64,000 nucleotides of DNA from Cellulomonas sp. JZ18 (lineage in GTDB: Bacteria > Actinomycetota > Actinomycetes > Actinomycetales > Cellulomonadaceae). Below the pieces are notes generated by a model. It worked only from the letters and a program-made list of their open reading frames with translations, made no database searches and was not told the DNA's origin. Position numbers and translations under genes: made by a program. Positions 18,794 to 27,430 of the stretch are shown here, one piece after another. The stretch covers positions 2,604,001 through 2,668,000 of the forward strand of contig NZ_CP045245.1 in NCBI RefSeq assembly GCF_009720485.1, read 5' to 3'. The first letter of the stretch is position 1; each line of letters opens with the position of its first letter.

Positions 18794-19838
18794 CAGACCA
18801 CCTCCCCCGCCCGACCAGCGCAGCACCGACCGCGCCGACCGGCACGTCGGGGGGCGCGAGCCGCACGCGGTCCGCGAGCCGCAGCGACGCGAGGAACGGC
18901 GAGGCCGCCGCGTCCGCGTCCAGCGCCGCCCGCACGGCCACGAGCAGCGGCTCCCCCACACCGGCGACCCCGCCGCCGACGACGACGCGGTCGACGTCGC
19001 ACGTGAGGACCAGCACGCGCACGCACGCGCCGACGGCCCAGGCGTACCGGTCGCGCACCGCCACGGCCTCGGGGTCGCCCGCCGCCGCGGCCTCGAACAG
19101 CACGGCCGGTGCGGGGCGGGCGTCCGGGGACGGCCACGCGGCGTCGAGCGCGCTGCCCGACGCGTACTGCTCCGCGCACCCGCGCTGCCCGCACGTGCAC
19201 GGCAGCCCGTCGGGCACGAGCGTGAGGTGGCCGATCTCCCCCGCGGCGCGGTGCGTCCCGCGCCGCAGCCGCCCGCCGAGCAGCAGGCCCGCGGCCACAC
19301 CCGTGCCGAGCGCCAGGAACGCGAGGTCGCGCGCGTCGCCGGGGTGGTCGGGCTCCGGCACGGCGTGCGCGGCGCCCAGCACGGCTGCATTGAGGTCGTT
19401 CTCGACGCGCACCGGCGTACGGGCGCCCAGCACGGCGGACGCGGCGGCGGCGAGCGCGAACGGGGCCGCGACGCCGACGTTCACCGCGTGCTCCACGGTG
19501 CCGGTCACGGGGTCGACGACCCCGGGGACCCCGACGCCGACGCCCGCGAGCCGCTCGAGCGGCAGCCCGTGCGCGACCGCGAGCGAGCGCGCCGCGGTGG
19601 TGACGCCGTCCAGCAGGCCGTCGGGGCCCGGCACGGTGCGCGACCGGTGCGTGCGCACGACGCGACCGTCGGGGTCGAGCAGCACCGCGAGGACCTTCGT
19701 GCCGCCGACGTCGACGCCGACGGACCAGCCCGGTGCGCGGGCCGCCCGGGCGTCCGCGCGCACGCCGTCGGGGGCGTCGACGGGGAGCGTGGCGCGCACG
19801 GCGGGCGACCCCGCGGCGCCGAGGGTGGTGGTGTCCAT
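18793..19838 (-). CDS. ROK-family sugar kinase (apparent 3' frameshift)
   Basis: A 348-residue ROK kinase, probably acting on glucosamine or N-acetylglucosamine given the nagB next door. ATP motif DVGGTKVLAVL at about 43-53; catalytic region RVENDLNAAVLG; zinc motif CTCGQRGCAEQYASG at about 213-227; GGGVAGVG near the end. As read, the frame runs past VGAALVGRG into nagB; one base added to the C run at 18804-18808 gives GEVV and a stop overlapping the nagB ATG, the spacing expected here. ATG at 19838 starts 3 bases after the permease stop. Confidence 0.85.
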
Positions 19839-19841
19839 CGC

Positions 19842-20774
19842 TCAGCCCTTGACCGCTCCGGACACGAGCCCGCCGGTCATCCGCCCCTGCACGATCAGGA
19901 AGAAGACGATGACGGGCACCGCGACGAGCACCGAGCCGGCCATGAGCGCACCCCAGTCCGTCGCCCGCGTCGCCTGCTGGAACGTGCGCAGCCACACCGG
20001 CAGGGTCATCTGCTCGGGCCGCGTCATGATGATCAGCGCCATCATGAACTCGTTCCACGCCTGCAGGAACGCGAACACGCCCGTGGAGACCAGGCCCGGT
20101 GCGAGCAGCGGGAACGTCACGCGCCAGAACGCGCGGCCGCGCGAGCAGCCGTCGATCATCGCGGCCTCCTCGAGCTCGACCGGCACGCCGTTGACGAAGC
20201 CGCGCAGCGTCCACAGCGTGAACGGCAGCACGCCGGCCAGGTAGACGATCCCCAGCCCCACCACGGTGTTGAGCAGCCGCCACCCGTCGACGAGCTGGAA
20301 GATGCTGATCATCATCGCCTCGCCCGGGATCATCTGGACGACGAGGATCGACAGCACGAACGCACGGCGTCCCCGGAAGCGGAACCGGGTCACGGCCAGG
20401 GCCCCGGCGAACGCGAACAGCATGGACGCGACGAGCACGAGGAACGTCACGGTCAGCGACGTCCCGAGCGCGGGCAGGAACGGCGCGCGCACCTGGTCGA
20501 AGATCGCCGTCTCGTAGTTGCGCAGCGTGAACTGGTCCGGCCAGAAGTGCACGCGCGGGCCGATGATCTCGTTCGTCGGCAGCAGCGACGTGTTGACCAT
20601 CCAGTAGACGGGGAACGCGAACGCGGCGGCCACGAGCACGGCGACGAGACCCCAGCCCCACGACGACACCCGGCGACGGCGCGAGCGGCGGCGCGGGGCG
20701 ACGACGGCGGGCACGGCCACGGGACGCGCGTCCGCGCTGACGGCCGGCGCGGCGCCGGCGGCGGCGATGCTCAC
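19842..20774 (-). CDS. Sugar ABC transporter permease, MalG type
   Basis: A 310-residue inner-membrane permease with six predicted helices and the EAA loop VELEEAAMIDGCSRGRAFWRVTFPLLAPGL that contacts the ATPase. After a 40-residue Arg/Ala-rich start, helix 1 is WGLVAVLVAAAFAFPVYWMVNTSL. GTG at 20774 overlaps the upstream permease stop (GTGA). No ATPase gene is in the cluster; carbohydrate importers of this type in actinobacteria often share one ATPase (MsiK) encoded elsewhere. Confidence 0.93.
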   Translation of the reverse strand: MSIAAAGAAPAVSADARPVAVPAVVAPRRRSRRRRVSSWGWGLVAVLVAAAFAFPVYWMVNTSLLPTNEIIGPRVHFWPDQFTLRNYETAIFDQVRAPFLPALGTSLTVTFLVLVASMLFAFAGALAVTRFRFRGRRAFVLSILVVQMIPGEAMMISIFQLVDGWRLLNTVVGLGIVYLAGVLPFTLWTLRGFVNGVPVELEEAAMIDGCSRGRAFWRVTFPLLAPGLVSTGVFAFLQAWNEFMMALIIMTRPEQMTLPVWLRTFQQATRATDWGALMAGSVLVAVPVIVFFLIVQGRMTGGLVSGAVKG

Positions 20775-21726
20775 AGCTCCTCCTCCTTGATGGTCGCGCG
20801 CACGTAGTAGGCGGAGATCGCGAGCATGATCACGGTGAACACGACGGCGATGGCGCTCGCGGCCCCGTAGTGGCCCTGCGCCATGCCCATCTCGTAGATG
20901 TAGACGCCCAGCGTGCTGGTCTGGGACTTGACCCCGCCGATGCCCTGCAGCACGAAGATCTGCGTGAACACCTTCAGGTCCCAGATCATCGAGAGCACGA
21001 TCAGCACGGTGTAGATGGCGCGCACGTAGGGCACCTGGATGCGGAAGAAGCGCTTGCGGGCCCCGGCGCCGTCGATCTGCGCGGCCTCGAGCACCTCGTG
21101 CGGGACCTGGGTGAGGCCCGCGTACAGCGTGAAGGCGACGAACGGGATGGCACCCCACACGATGACGAGCGTGGCGACCGCGAAGAACTGCAGCGGCTCG
21201 ATGAGCCACGGGTGCCCCATCCAGCTCTCGCCGGTCAGGGCCGTGAGCGCGTGGTTCACGACGCCGTAGCGGGTGTCGAACATCCACCCCCACACGAGCA
21301 TCGCCGCCAGGGGCGGCATGGCCCACGCGAGCAGCAGCCCGACCGACAGCACGAGCCGCATGACGCGCCCGAGCCGCATGAGCAGCAGCGCGACGAGGGT
21401 GCCGAGCGTGATGGTCAGGACGACGCAGGCGACCATGAGGCCGAAGCTGCGCAGCGTGACGGTCCAGAAGCGGGGGTCGGTGAGGGTGTCGACGTAGTTC
21501 TGCACGCCGACCCACGGCGCCGGCACGCCCATGAGCTGGGCCCGCTCGTACTCGTGGAACGACAGCCACACCATCCGCACCAGCGGCCAGCCGGTCACGA
21601 CCAGCAGCGCGGCGAGGCTCGGGGCCAGCAGGAGCCACGGCAGGAGCCGGGCCGGGGTGACCGCGCGCGAGGCGCGGGGGCCGGTGCCGCCGACGGCGGT
21701 GCGGCCGGGAGCGTCGTGGAGCTCAT
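20771..21726 (-). CDS. Sugar ABC transporter permease, MalF type (apparent 5' frameshift)
   Basis: A roughly 318-residue permease with six helices (LLPWLLLAPSLAALLVVTGWPLVRMVWLSF first) and EAA loop VPHEVLEAAQIDGAGARKRFFRIQVPYV. The ATG at 21726 has a good site (GGGAAGGACC) and encodes MSSTTLPAAPPSAAPAP, but the rest lies in another frame; one base added to the G run at 21676-21680 joins them. Without repair, translation would need a GTG at 21757. It follows the binding-protein gene by 61 bases and overlaps the next permease. Confidence 0.85.
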
Positions 21727-21787
21727 GGGGGTCCTTCCCGCCGGCGCCGGGCCCCACCCCGCGTGGGGCGGGACCCGGCGCACGCGA

Positions 21788-23056
21788 TCAGCCGTTGAGG
21801 ATCGACTCGATGGTGCTGTCGAGCTCCTCGGCGACGGTCGGGACGTCCTCGCCCTGCGCGATGCGCACGAGCGCGTCCTGGATCACCTTCTGCGCCTCCA
21901 CGTCGCCCCACCGCGGCGTGGCCGGGGTCAGCCGGGCGTTCGCCGCGGCGGCCGCCGCGGCGGCCGTGATCTCGTCGTCCGGCAGGGCGTCGGCGAGCGA
22001 CACCTTGGCGGGGATGAGGCCGTTCTCGGCGAGGATCGTCTGGTACTCGTCCGAGAGCATGATCGTCAGGGCCTTCTTCGCCAGGTCGGGGTTCGCCGAC
22101 TTGGCCGCGACCGCGACGTTGGACCCGCCGGCGAACACCTGCGCCGCACCGCCGTCCTTGCCGGGAAGCGGGAAGGCGTGCAGGTCCGCGCCGTAGGTCT
22201 CGGGGCAGCCCGGGACGTCGGCGTCGGCCTCCGCGAGGATCGACCACTTGAGCCAGCTCGGCGCCGAGAGGAACGTCGTCGTCCCCTCGCAGAACGGCAC
22301 CTGCAGGTTCGTCTCGTCGCCGTCCTTCGGCGCGCGCGAGGCGTTGAGGAACAGGTCCTGGACCTGCTGCAGGCCCGCGATGCCGCCCTCGGAGGAGAAG
22401 CCGGCCTTCCACTCCTCGCCCTCCTGCTCGGCGACGAACCCGCCGTTCTCCCAGACGAAGGGCAGCATGTTGTACCAGTCCTGGCCGGGGAACCAGACGC
22501 CCGAGTGGGTGTCCGTCGTGGCGGCCTTCGCGGCGGCGACGTACTCGTCGAGCGTCGTCGGGACCGGCTGGTCCCCGAGGATCTGCTGGCTGTAGAAGAC
22601 CACGCGCGAGCCGGCGTAGTACGGGGCCGCGTAGAACGTGCCGTCCCACGTGCCGGACTCGACGAACCCGGGCAGCAGGTCGTCGCCGCCGAGCTCCTCG
22701 GCGATGTCGTCGAGCGGGGCGAAGAAGCCGGACGAGGTGAACGTCGGCGCCTGCGTGTTGCCGACCTCGACGACGTCCGGGCTGTCGGAGCCGGACAGCG
22801 ACGTCGTCAGCTTGTCGACGAGGCCGTCCCAGGCCTGCTCCTGCACGACGAGCGTGGAGCCCGGGTTCTGCTCCTCGAACGTCTCCTTGAGGTAGGTGCG
22901 CGCCTCGTCGGGCGTGTCGGTGCCGACGAGCCAGACGCGGATCTCGGCCCCCTCCGAGCCCGCGTCGGTACCGCCGGAGCCGGCCGAGCCGGACGAGCAC
23001 GCCGTCAGCGCGAGCGCCGCCGCGAGGCCGACGGCCGCGAAACGTAGGATCTTCAC
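21788..23056 (-). CDS. Sugar-binding lipoprotein of an ABC transporter
   Basis: A 422-residue extracellular solute-binding protein (family 1). MKILRFAAVGLAAALALTAC is a lipoprotein signal with the lipid-modified cysteine at residue 20. The body (DVVEVGNTQAPTF, SQQILGDQPVPTTLDEYVAAAKAA, GGSNVAVAAKSANPDLAKK, LSDEYQTILAENGLIP) has the layout of oligosaccharide-binding proteins. GTG at 23056 follows GGGAGGA. It heads the transporter-kinase-nagB run, 124 bases after the ROK regulator gene. Confidence 0.93.
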   Translation of the reverse strand: MKILRFAAVGLAAALALTACSSGSAGSGGTDAGSEGAEIRVWLVGTDTPDEARTYLKETFEEQNPGSTLVVQEQAWDGLVDKLTTSLSGSDSPDVVEVGNTQAPTFTSSGFFAPLDDIAEELGGDDLLPGFVESGTWDGTFYAAPYYAGSRVVFYSQQILGDQPVPTTLDEYVAAAKAATTDTHSGVWFPGQDWYNMLPFVWENGGFVAEQEGEEWKAGFSSEGGIAGLQQVQDLFLNASRAPKDGDETNLQVPFCEGTTTFLSAPSWLKWSILAEADADVPGCPETYGADLHAFPLPGKDGGAAQVFAGGSNVAVAAKSANPDLAKKALTIMLSDEYQTILAENGLIPAKVSLADALPDDEITAAAAAAAANARLTPATPRWGDVEAQKVIQDALVRIAQGEDVPTVAEELDSTIESILNG

Positions 23057-23114
23057 GTTGGAGTTCCTCCCATGAGCGAGGCGGTCGTCACGCCGACGAC
23101 GCCGGGGGTAGCTG

Positions 23115-23133
23115 CCGACCTGATGACGGTCGG
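23115..23133. promoter_or_regulatory. Inverted repeat upstream of the binding-protein gene
   Basis: CCGACC (23115-23120) and GGTCGG (23128-23133) face each other across 7 bases, about 60 bases before the binding-protein start. It may be an operator or part of a leader; it does not resemble the ROK operator at 24358. Confidence 0.3.
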
Positions 23134-23180
23134 TCCGGGGTCGTCACGTGGCCCCGGGCCGGCCTGTCAGCGCGGGACCG

Positions 23181-24356
23181 TCACGTGATCCCGAGCTGAC
23201 CGGACAGGACGAGCACGGCGGCGCCGGCGAGCGCCGCGTCCTCGTCGAGGGTGGCCGCGCGCAGCCGCAGGCCCTGCCCGATGACGGGCATGGTGCGGTC
23301 GCGCACGGTCGTGAGCGCCGCCTCGCGCAGGGGTCCGTCCAGCAGCTCCGGCGGACCGGAGAGCAGGACCTCGGCGAGGTCGAGCGCGCTGACGACGGGT
23401 GCCAGGGCGCGCCCGAGCATCCGTCCGACCGACGCCAGCGCGGCGTCGGAGTCCTGAGGGGAGAGGCCGGCGACGCGGCGGCGCAGGGCCGGGGCGCTGA
23501 GGACGGTCTCGAGGCAGCCGGTGCGGCCGCACGCGCACGCCTGGGCGTCCTCGCCGGGGGTGTCCGCGTCGACGACCGTGACGTGGCCGATCTCCCCGGC
23601 CGCGTGGCCGCGCCCGCGCACGAGCGCACCGTCGACGAGGAGGCCGGCGCCGACGCCCTGGCCGACCGTGAGGATCATGGTGCTGGGGTCGGCGGCGCCG
23701 AACGTGTACTCCCCCAGGGCGCGCGTGTTCGCGTCGTTGGCGACGTGGACCGGCACGCCCAGGGCGGCGGTGAGCCCGGACGCGAGCGGGACGTCGTACC
23801 AGCCGCGGTTCGGCGCCTGCAGGACGACCCCCGCCTCGTCGATGACGCCGGGCGAGGCGATGCCGACGCCGACGACCGGCCGCGCGGTGGCCGCGAGGAG
23901 CCGGCGGCACACGTCCTCGACCAGGTCGACGGCGGCCGTGCCCGTGGTGCCGGCGGTGGGCTCGTGCACGCGCGTGACGACCTCGCCGTCGAGCGTCATG
24001 ACCGCCCCGAGCACGGTCGCGTCGTCGGTGAGGTCGACGGCCACGACGTGGTGCTCGGCCGACCGCAGGCCGACGAGCGTCGCCGGCTTGCCGACCCGTC
24101 CCTCCGACCGCACGCCGAGCTCCGCGACGAGCCCCTCCCCGAGGAGCGCCGCGACGAGGTCCGAGACCGTGACGCGCGTCAGCCCCGTGCTCCGCGCGAT
24201 GTCGGCGCGCGACGAGGGCCCCTCGTGGAACAGGTGCCCGAGGACGAGCGACCGGTTGTGCGCGCGGGCGTGCTCGGGGAGCACCTTGGTGGTGGGGCGC
24301 AGCCCCCGGCGCACCGGGTTGGCCGCACTGCCGCCGGGCCGCGTCGTCGTGGTCAC
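23181..24356 (-). CDS. ROK-family transcriptional regulator
   Basis: A 391-residue NagC/XylR-type regulator. Residues 40-105 hold a winged helix (NRSLVLGHLFHEGPSSRADIARSTGLTRVTVSDLVAALL); the rest is a ROK sugar-kinase-like sensor with VGVGIASPGVIDE, VHVANDANTRALGEYTFG and the zinc motif CACGRTGCLETV near residue 274. GTG at 24356 lies immediately after a clear promoter/operator, so the message is probably leaderless. It is upstream of, and on the same strand as, the amino-sugar transporter genes it likely controls. Confidence 0.93.
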   Translation of the reverse strand: MTTTTRPGGSAANPVRRGLRPTTKVLPEHARAHNRSLVLGHLFHEGPSSRADIARSTGLTRVTVSDLVAALLGEGLVAELGVRSEGRVGKPATLVGLRSAEHHVVAVDLTDDATVLGAVMTLDGEVVTRVHEPTAGTTGTAAVDLVEDVCRRLLAATARPVVGVGIASPGVIDEAGVVLQAPNRGWYDVPLASGLTAALGVPVHVANDANTRALGEYTFGAADPSTMILTVGQGVGAGLLVDGALVRGRGHAAGEIGHVTVVDADTPGEDAQACACGRTGCLETVLSAPALRRRVAGLSPQDSDAALASVGRMLGRALAPVVSALDLAEVLLSGPPELLDGPLREAALTTVRDRTMPVIGQGLRLRAATLDEDAALAGAAVLVLSGQLGIT

Positions 24357-24357
24357 G

Positions 24358-24392
24358 TTTGTTAGTAGACCTTCCTTACAAAAGCGCGTCAA
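24358..24392 (-). promoter_or_regulatory. Promoter and ROK operator of the regulator gene
   Basis: On the minus strand TTGACG (24392-24387), a 17-base spacer and TCTACT (24369-24364) form a good sigma-70-type promoter. TTTGTTAG (24358-24365) faces CTTACAAA (24375-24382) across 9 bases, a near-perfect inverted repeat of the kind bound by ROK/NagC-like regulators. It overlaps the -10 region and ends one base before the GTG, so binding would block transcription directly. Confidence 0.7.
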
Positions 24393-24509
24393 GGAGGTGT
24401 CGTGACCGTGATCACATCGTGACCGCTGGTTCACAAGGCCGTAGCACCCCGGCGACGCCCGGCGCGGACGCACCGCACGACGACCCCGGCCCGCGGCCGT
24501 CCGACGCGG

Positions 24510-25442
24510 TCAGCCGGCGCGGAGGGCGGCCAGCCACCCGCGGGCGCCGCGGTGCTCCACCGACAGCGTCGCGCAGCGCACCCCCTCGGCGAGCGCGACG
24601 AGCGGCGTGGCGCCGCGCACGAGGGCCGCCGCCATGGCGCCGTGCAGCACGTCCCCCGCGCCGAGCGTGTCGACCACGGCACCGGGCAGCAGGTGCGCCG
24701 GGCGCACCGACGTCCGGTGCACGGACGACGCGCGCACCTCGCGCACGCGGACGGCCCCGGCACCGGCCGAGCGGGCCACGAAGTGCGGGCCGTGCGCGGC
24801 GACGGCGTCCAGCAGCGCGTCGACGTCCTCCGGGCGCGCCGGGGCGGCCGGGGCGGACGGCGGCCGGAAGTCGGCGGACAGCACCGCGAGGTCGACGAGC
24901 CCGAGCAGCGCCTCGGTCCCGGGCTTCCAGCTGCCGCCGTCGAGGAGCACCGGGACGCCGGCCGGGCGCGCGGCGCCCGCGATCGCGGTGGCGACACCGG
25001 GCAGGTGCCCGTCGACGAGCAGGGCCCCCGCGCCGTCGAGCAGCGCGTCAACGGGGCCGTCCGCGACGACCTCGCCCGCCCGGGCGCCGTTCACGGACGC
25101 GACCGCCCGGGCACCCGTCGCCCGCGTGACGAGCACGGTCGAGACGGGCAGCACGCCGTGGCGCCCCGCGGCGAGGTCGACGACCTCCACGCCGGCCTCC
25201 ACCAGCCCTGCCCGGGCCACGTCGGCGAGCGGCCCGGCGCCGAGGGCCGTCACGAGACGGGTGGGCACGCCGAGCGCGACCGCGACCGCCGCGGCGTTCG
25301 CGGCGGGGCCGCCGAACGTGACGTCCAGGTCCTCGGCGACGACCTTCTCGTCCGGCCCGGGAAGGGCCTCGACGGTCTGCTGCACGTCGAGCGTCGTCAG
25401 CCCGCAGCACACGAGCCCGCCGCTCCCCCACGCCGTCCGCAT
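24510..25442 (-). CDS. PfkB-family carbohydrate kinase
   Basis: A 310-residue ribokinase-like kinase. N-terminal motif VTFGGPAANAAAVAVALG and the C-terminal PfkB signature VVDTLGAGDVLHGAMAAAL (catalytic Asp in GAGD, near residue 262) are clear. Substrate cannot be told from sequence; ribose, fructose, 2-keto-3-deoxygluconate and nucleosides are all possible. ATG at 25442 is preferred to the GTG one codon earlier. It lies back to back with the pectate lyase and beside the amino-sugar cluster but has separate signals. Confidence 0.88.
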   Translation of the reverse strand: MRTAWGSGGLVCCGLTTLDVQQTVEALPGPDEKVVAEDLDVTFGGPAANAAAVAVALGVPTRLVTALGAGPLADVARAGLVEAGVEVVDLAAGRHGVLPVSTVLVTRATGARAVASVNGARAGEVVADGPVDALLDGAGALLVDGHLPGVATAIAGAARPAGVPVLLDGGSWKPGTEALLGLVDLAVLSADFRPPSAPAAPARPEDVDALLDAVAAHGPHFVARSAGAGAVRVREVRASSVHRTSVRPAHLLPGAVVDTLGAGDVLHGAMAAALVRGATPLVALAEGVRCATLSVEHRGARGWLAALRAG

Positions 25443-25557
25443 CACCCCCGATCGTCGCAGCGTCGCAGGTCACACGCACGTGCGCGTGCCCGCAGCTCTC
25501 ATCGAACCGTCATACTCCGGGGTTTTGTCCGATCCGTCCGACATGGTCGACTGGTCC

Positions 25558-25572
25558 AGCAAGCGCTTCCCA
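25558..25572. promoter_or_regulatory. LacI-type operator candidate upstream of pectate lyase
   Basis: AGCAAGCGCTTCCCA contains the 8-base palindrome AAGCGCTT (25561-25568), the usual core of LacI-family sites, with partly matching flanks. It ends 14 bases before the likely ATG at 25587, a position where a bound repressor would block expression. Confidence 0.4.
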
Positions 25573-25586
25573 CCGAGAGGCAGTTC

Positions 25587-26938
25587 ATGTCCCCTCCTCC
25601 TCGCGCCGTCCGTGGCGCACCGCCGTCGCCGCGGCCCTCACCGTGGCGGTCGCCGGCACGCTCGGTCTCGTCACGGCCGTGACCGCGTCGGCCGCCACGG
25701 TCGACCCGTCCGCCTGGTACGTGCTCGTCAGCCGCAAGAGCGACAAGGTCCTCGAGGTCCGCGACGGCTCGCTCGCCGCCGGCGCCGTGCTGCAACAGGG
25801 CACGCGCACCGACGCGGCCGCGCAGCAGTTCCGGTTCGTCGCGTCCGGCGACGGGCGCCACCGCCTGCAGAACCGGCAGTCCGGCAAGGTCGTCGAGGTC
25901 GCGGGCGCGTCCACGGCCGACGGCGCCGCGGTGCGCCAGGCCACCGACGCGGACGCCGCCCACCAGCAGGTGCGCCTCGTGGCGCAGTCGTCGTACGTGC
26001 GGCTCGTCCTCGAGCACTCGGACAAGGTGCTCCAGGTCGCGGGGGCGTCGAGGGCGGCGGGTGCGGCGATCACGCAGGGCACCGACGCGAAGTCGTACCA
26101 CCAGCAGTGGGAGCTCGTGAAGGTCGCCACCGGCGCGCCGACCACGGCACCCACCACCTCGCCCACGGCAACCCCGCGCCCCACGTCGTCGCCCGCACCG
26201 ACCGCCACGGCGACCCCGCGCCCGACGTCCTCGCCGTCGCCGACGGGCGCCCCGGGCACGTTCCCGGCGTGGCCGACCGCGACCGGCGAGCAGAAGGTCT
26301 CCGCCACGATCACGGTCTCGGGGACCCGCGACCTCGGCCTCGTGCGCTACCACGGCATCTCGTCCGGCGACCAGGGCGAGTCGCAGCCGCCGATGTTCCA
26401 GCTCGCGGACGGCGCCGTGCTGAGGAACGTCATCCTCGGCGAGGGCGCGGGCGACGGCATCCACTGCCTGGGCACCTGCACCTTGGAGAACGTGTGGTGG
26501 GAGAACGTCGGGGAGGACGCCGCGACGTTCAAGGGCACCTCGGCCTCGCAGACCATGACGGTGGTCGGCGGCGGCGCCCGCGGCGCGTCGGACAAGGTGT
26601 TCCAGCACAACGGCCCCGGCACGTTCGTCATCCGGAACTTCCAGGTGAGCGACTTCGGCAAGCTCTACCGCTCGTGCGGGAACTGCTCGAAGCAGTACGC
26701 CCGCACCGTGCGCGTCGAGGACGTGCGGGTCACCGCACCCGGCAAGTCGCTCGTCGGCATCAACTCCAACCTCGGCGACCGCGCCACCCTCACGGGCGTG
26801 ACGATCGTGGGCGACCCCTCGCGGAAGATCGTCGTCTGCGAGGAGTACAAGGGCGTCACGTCGGGCGAGCCGTCGAAGGTCGGCTCCGGCCCCAGCGCCG
26901 CCTGCGGCTACAGCACCGCGTCGGTCACCTACCGCTGA
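25587..26938 (+). CDS. Secreted pectate lyase, family PL3, with ricin-type lectin domain (apparent 5' frameshift)
   Basis: A secreted enzyme that should cleave polygalacturonate by beta-elimination. Signal peptide (residues 1-35), ricin-type beta-trefoil at about 38-165 with three repeats ending in QQ(F/V/W), Thr/Pro/Ser linker to about 230, then a PL3 domain with GDGIHCLGTCTLENVWWENVGEDAATFKG and KLYRSCGNCSKQYARTVRVEDV. ATG 25587 follows GAGAGG; one base added to the C run at 25591-25594 gives MSPSSSRRPWRTAVAAALTV, a fine signal peptide joined to the long frame. As read, the first in-frame start is GTG 25643, inside the signal. Confidence 0.85.
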
Positions 26939-26945
26939 CGCGGTC

Positions 26946-27290
26946 TCACCGGACGCGGGGCGTCGCCCCGGCGGCGCCCCGCGTCCGGGGTCGGGCCCGG
27001 TCGACGAGCGACCACGTCGTCGCGCCGAGCACGGCCGCGGCCAGCAGCACCGACGGCCACGGTCCCAGCACGTCGGCCGCCACGTGCGCGAGGACGAACG
27101 CGGCGAGGGCGACCACGAGCACGACCACCGCGGCGACGGCCCCCGCGCGCCCGACCGCACGCCACGCGCACCACGCGCCGCCGCCCAGCAGCACCGCCCC
27201 GCCGAGCGCCCGCACGCCCGTGCCCTGCGCGAGCGCGAAGCCGAGGACGAGGGTCGCGGCGGCGACGGGCCAGACGGGCAGGCGGCTCAT
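26946..27290 (-). CDS. Small membrane protein, 114 residues
   Basis: A protein with about four hydrophobic helices ([73 protein letters not shown]) and an Arg-rich tail. I do not recognise the family. ATG at 27290 is divergent from pgi, and the gene converges on the pectate lyase, whose stop is only 7 bases away; the 3' codons form a hairpin shared as terminator. Confidence 0.6.
   Translation of the reverse strand: MSRLPVWPVAAATLVLGFALAQGTGVRALGGAVLLGGGAWCAWRAVGRAGAVAAVVVLVVALAAFVLAHVAADVLGPWPSVLLAAAVLGATTWSLVDRARPRTRGAAGATPRVR
26949..26988. terminator. Terminator shared by the pectate lyase and membrane-protein genes
   Basis: CCGGACGCGGGGCG (26949-26962) pairs perfectly with 26975-26988, a 14-bp stem with a 12-base loop. 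It lies 10 bases after the lyase stop and inside the last codons of the convergent gene. Confidence 0.65.
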
Positions 27291-27430
27291 GCGGCCACTG
27301 TAGGCACGCGCGGCCGGACGTCCCGTGCGACCGGGCGCACGGCGTCACTACGGTGGGCGGTGGCCGCCCGTCGCCCGCGCCGCGGCGCGCGCCGGCCCTC
27401 GCACGTCCGACCCACCCACCGGAGGCTCCC

